From DASZHA01 sp035938265 (GTDB lineage Bacteria > Chloroflexota > Dormibacteria > DASZGP01): 14,303 nt of DNA. The notes beneath the pieces are model-generated. The model saw nothing but the letters and a program-made list of their open reading frames with translations. It had not been told where the DNA came from and did no database searches. Location of the stretch: positions 1 to 14,303 of the forward strand of contig DASZHA010000053.1 of NCBI GenBank assembly GCA_035938265.1, given 5' to 3'. The translations under genes and the position numbers were made by a program. Of the stretch, positions 12,908-14,303 are shown piece by piece; positions within the stretch are counted from its first letter, which is position 1; each line of letters starts with the position of its first letter.

Positions 12908-14179
12908 TCAGGCCGCGGGCTTGCCCAAGGGAACGGTCTCGGCCGGCGGCCGTGGGGCTGCCGGGGCTGCGGCTCGGGCCAGGGCGTACCAGCCGAAGAG
13001 GCCGGCGACGATGGTGGCGAGCCCTCCCAGCGCCAGGGCGGCGCGGGGATCGACGGCCTGGCCCACGAGCCCGACGATGGGCCCACCGATAGGGGTGCTG
13101 CCCATGAACGCGATCGCATACAGAGCCATCACCCGGCCGCGCATCTCGGCCGAGGCCGCCAGCTGGATGCTGGTATTGGCCATCGCGGCGAAGAAGATGC
13201 TGGCGGCGCCGGCGCCGGCCATCAGGACCAGCACGATGGCGAAGTTGGGCGCCGCGGCGGCGAGCACCAGCGACCCGCCGAAGAGCAGGGCGGCGATCGC
13301 CAGGCGCTTGGCGCTGGGCCGGGCGCGTGCCGCGGTCACCAGGCCGCCGACGACCGCGCCCCCGGCCATCACCGAGTTCATCAGGCCCAGCCCACCGGCG
13401 CCGACGTCGAATGTGTAGCGCGCCAGCAGCGGCAGCGATACCGTGAACTCGTAAGCAAAGGTTCCCACCAGCGCCATCATCAGCAGGGGAGTGCGGAGCT
13501 CGGGGTTGCCCCAGACGTAGCGGAGGCCTTCCATCAGCTGGCCCGGCGTCCGCGGCGACCGAGGCGTCCGGTGGAGGTCGGCACCCCGGATGGCGAGCAG
13601 CCCCACGATCACCGCGGCATACGACAGCGCGTTGGCGAGAAAGGCGAAGCCGATGCCGACCGTGACGATCAGGAGGCCCGCGATCGCGGGGCCGACGACG
13701 CGTCCGGCGTTCATGACCACGCTGTTGAGGCTGATGGCATTGGTCAGGTGCTCCTGTTCAACCATCTCCATCACGAATGCCTGCCGGGTGGGGATGTCGA
13801 TCATGTTGACGCAGCCCAGTCCGGCGGCCAGGAGCACCACCATCCAGAGCTGGACGGTGCCGGTGAGCGTCAGGACGCCCAACGTCAGCGCTAGCACCGC
13901 CGCCACGGACTGCGTCAGGACCAGGAGCCGGCGGCGGTCGACCCGGTCGGCGATGACCCCGCCCCAGGCCCCGCCGATGAGGACGGGGAGGGTCTGAGCG
14001 GCGATCACCAGGCCCAGCGCGGCGCCGCTGTTGCTCAGCTTCAGGACCAGCCAGGCCTGGGCCACGATCTGCATCCAGGTGCCACTGACGGAGACGATCT
14101 GGCCGAAGAAGAAGAGGCGGTAGTTGCGCGCCGTCAGCGCCCGGAACGTCTGCCCCGCGGCTAGCCGAGCGCGGGTCAT
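12908..14179 (-). CDS. MFS transporter (EntS-like, MFS_3 group)
   Basis: This is a major facilitator exporter of 423 residues with about 12 hydrophobic segments. NYRLFFFGQIVSVSGTWMQIVAQAWLVLKLS (19-49) is the characteristic first helix of the enterobactin-exporter-like (MFS_3) group. The motif-A loop GGVIADRVDRRRLL is at about 73-86, and IPTRQAFVMEMV at the TM4/TM5 region is also conserved. The C-terminal tail is Ala/Pro-rich. The ATG at 14179 overlaps the stop of the upstream MarR-like gene as ATGA, so the two are translationally coupled. A drug or siderophore efflux role is plausible, and the substrate is unknown. Confidence 0.93.
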   Translation of the reverse strand: MTRARLAAGQTFRALTARNYRLFFFGQIVSVSGTWMQIVAQAWLVLKLSNSGAALGLVIAAQTLPVLIGGAWGGVIADRVDRRRLLVLTQSVAAVLALTLGVLTLTGTVQLWMVVLLAAGLGCVNMIDIPTRQAFVMEMVEQEHLTNAISLNSVVMNAGRVVGPAIAGLLIVTVGIGFAFLANALSYAAVIVGLLAIRGADLHRTPRSPRTPGQLMEGLRYVWGNPELRTPLLMMALVGTFAYEFTVSLPLLARYTFDVGAGGLGLMNSVMAGGAVVGGLVTAARARPSAKRLAIAALLFGGSLVLAAAAPNFAIVLVLMAGAGAASIFFAAMANTSIQLAASAEMRGRVMALYAIAFMGSTPIGGPIVGLVGQAVDPRAALALGGLATIVAGLFGWYALARAAAPAAPRPPAETVPLGKPAA

Positions 14180-14303
14180 CGCCCGCCCTCCGTGGGGATT
14201 TCGCGGTGCTCCAGGATGCGCTCGATGGCGGCGATGCCGCGCTCGAGGTCGGCGGCCTGCCTCGGCGTCAGCTGGCCGATGCGCTCTGCCAGCCAGGCGT
14301 TGC
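14176..14303 (-). CDS. MarR-family-like regulator, C-terminal fragment
   Basis: Only the last 41 residues are in the window; the start lies beyond the right edge. They read NAWLAERIGQLTPRQAADLERG, followed by IAAIERILEHREIPTEGGR. This matches the end of MarR proteins, where the dimerisation helix carries a W-L-A-x-R-[IL]-x-x-L-x-x-x-[EQ] pattern. The stop overlaps the MFS start by ATGA. A MarR gene immediately upstream of an MFS exporter is a common arrangement, which supports the call. The DNA-binding part cannot be inspected. Confidence 0.68.
   Translation of the reverse strand, partial: NAWLAERIGQLTPRQAADLERGIAAIERILEHREIPTEGGR

Noticed and set aside
12890..12925. A terminator between the DLH and MFS genes.
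   Set aside because: Only 4-bp dyads are visible in the 13-base gap and its edges, which is not above chance in such G+C-rich DNA.
12749..13894. A 381-codon plus-strand frame opposite the MFS gene.
   Set aside because: Low-complexity Gln/His/Asp/Gly composition; the opposite strand encodes a full 12-helix transporter.
1..14303. Mobile element, phage, CRISPR, toxin-antitoxin or biosynthetic cluster.
   Set aside because: No transposase, integrase, direct repeat array, terminal inverted repeats, tRNA junction or cluster-type enzymes are present, and base use is uniform across the window.

Overview
This is a G+C-rich stretch of bacterial chromosome carrying sixteen or so ordinary-looking genes on both strands, all tightly packed. 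No phage, IS element, CRISPR array, rRNA or tRNA is visible. The organism is probably a monoderm-type soil or environmental bacterium. Three things point that way: very high G+C at third codon positions, two secreted proteins ending in LPxTA/LPxAG-type sorting tails, and several -10-like boxes (TAnnnT) placed 5-8 bases before an ATG, as in lineages that use many leaderless mRNAs. Actinomycetota, Chloroflexota and Dormibacterota all fit, and the sequence alone does not settle which.

Layout, left to right. 1-1538 (+): the end of an ABC exporter ATPase and its ABC-2 type permease. 1546-3740 (-): a two-gene operon of a secreted, probably wall- or membrane-anchored beta-propeller protein followed by a TetR regulator, overlapping by GTGA. 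A strong -35/-10 promoter (3772-3801) with a 20-bp near-perfect palindrome inside its spacer drives it. 3847-4656 (-): a PIG-L/LmbE deacetylase resembling mycothiol-conjugate amidase. 4722-5129 (+): a small DUF4260-like membrane protein, divergent from the deacetylase, with a GTTAGCC-N6-GGCTAAC dyad directly before its ATG. 5148-5807 (+): a metallo-beta-lactamase fold hydrolase. 5877-6272 (-): a small secreted acidic protein with two copies of an 18-residue motif. 6396-7745 (+): the AAA+ ATPase RarA. 7783-8733 (+): a secreted Cys-rich protein with an IPT/TIG domain and sorting tail. 8821-9357 (+): a DinB-superfamily protein.

9338-11758 (-): a PadR regulator, a DrrA-like ATPase and an ABC-2 permease in one operon, with a perfect TAGTCG-N4-CGACTA operator candidate on the promoter. 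11862-12894 (+): an unrecognised 87-residue protein and a dienelactone-hydrolase-family protein. 12908 to the right edge (-): a MarR-like regulator (only its C-terminus is in the window) and an MFS exporter.

Functionally, the window holds three regulator-exporter or regulator-target units (TetR/propeller, PadR/ABC, MarR/MFS), each probably autoregulated, mixed with single-gene metabolic and surface functions. The regulator-plus-exporter units suggest response to toxic small molecules. No obviously new multi-gene system stands out. The most informative observations are the TetR operator inside the propeller promoter, the recurrent leaderless-type start signals, the paired sorting tails and the repeat protein.
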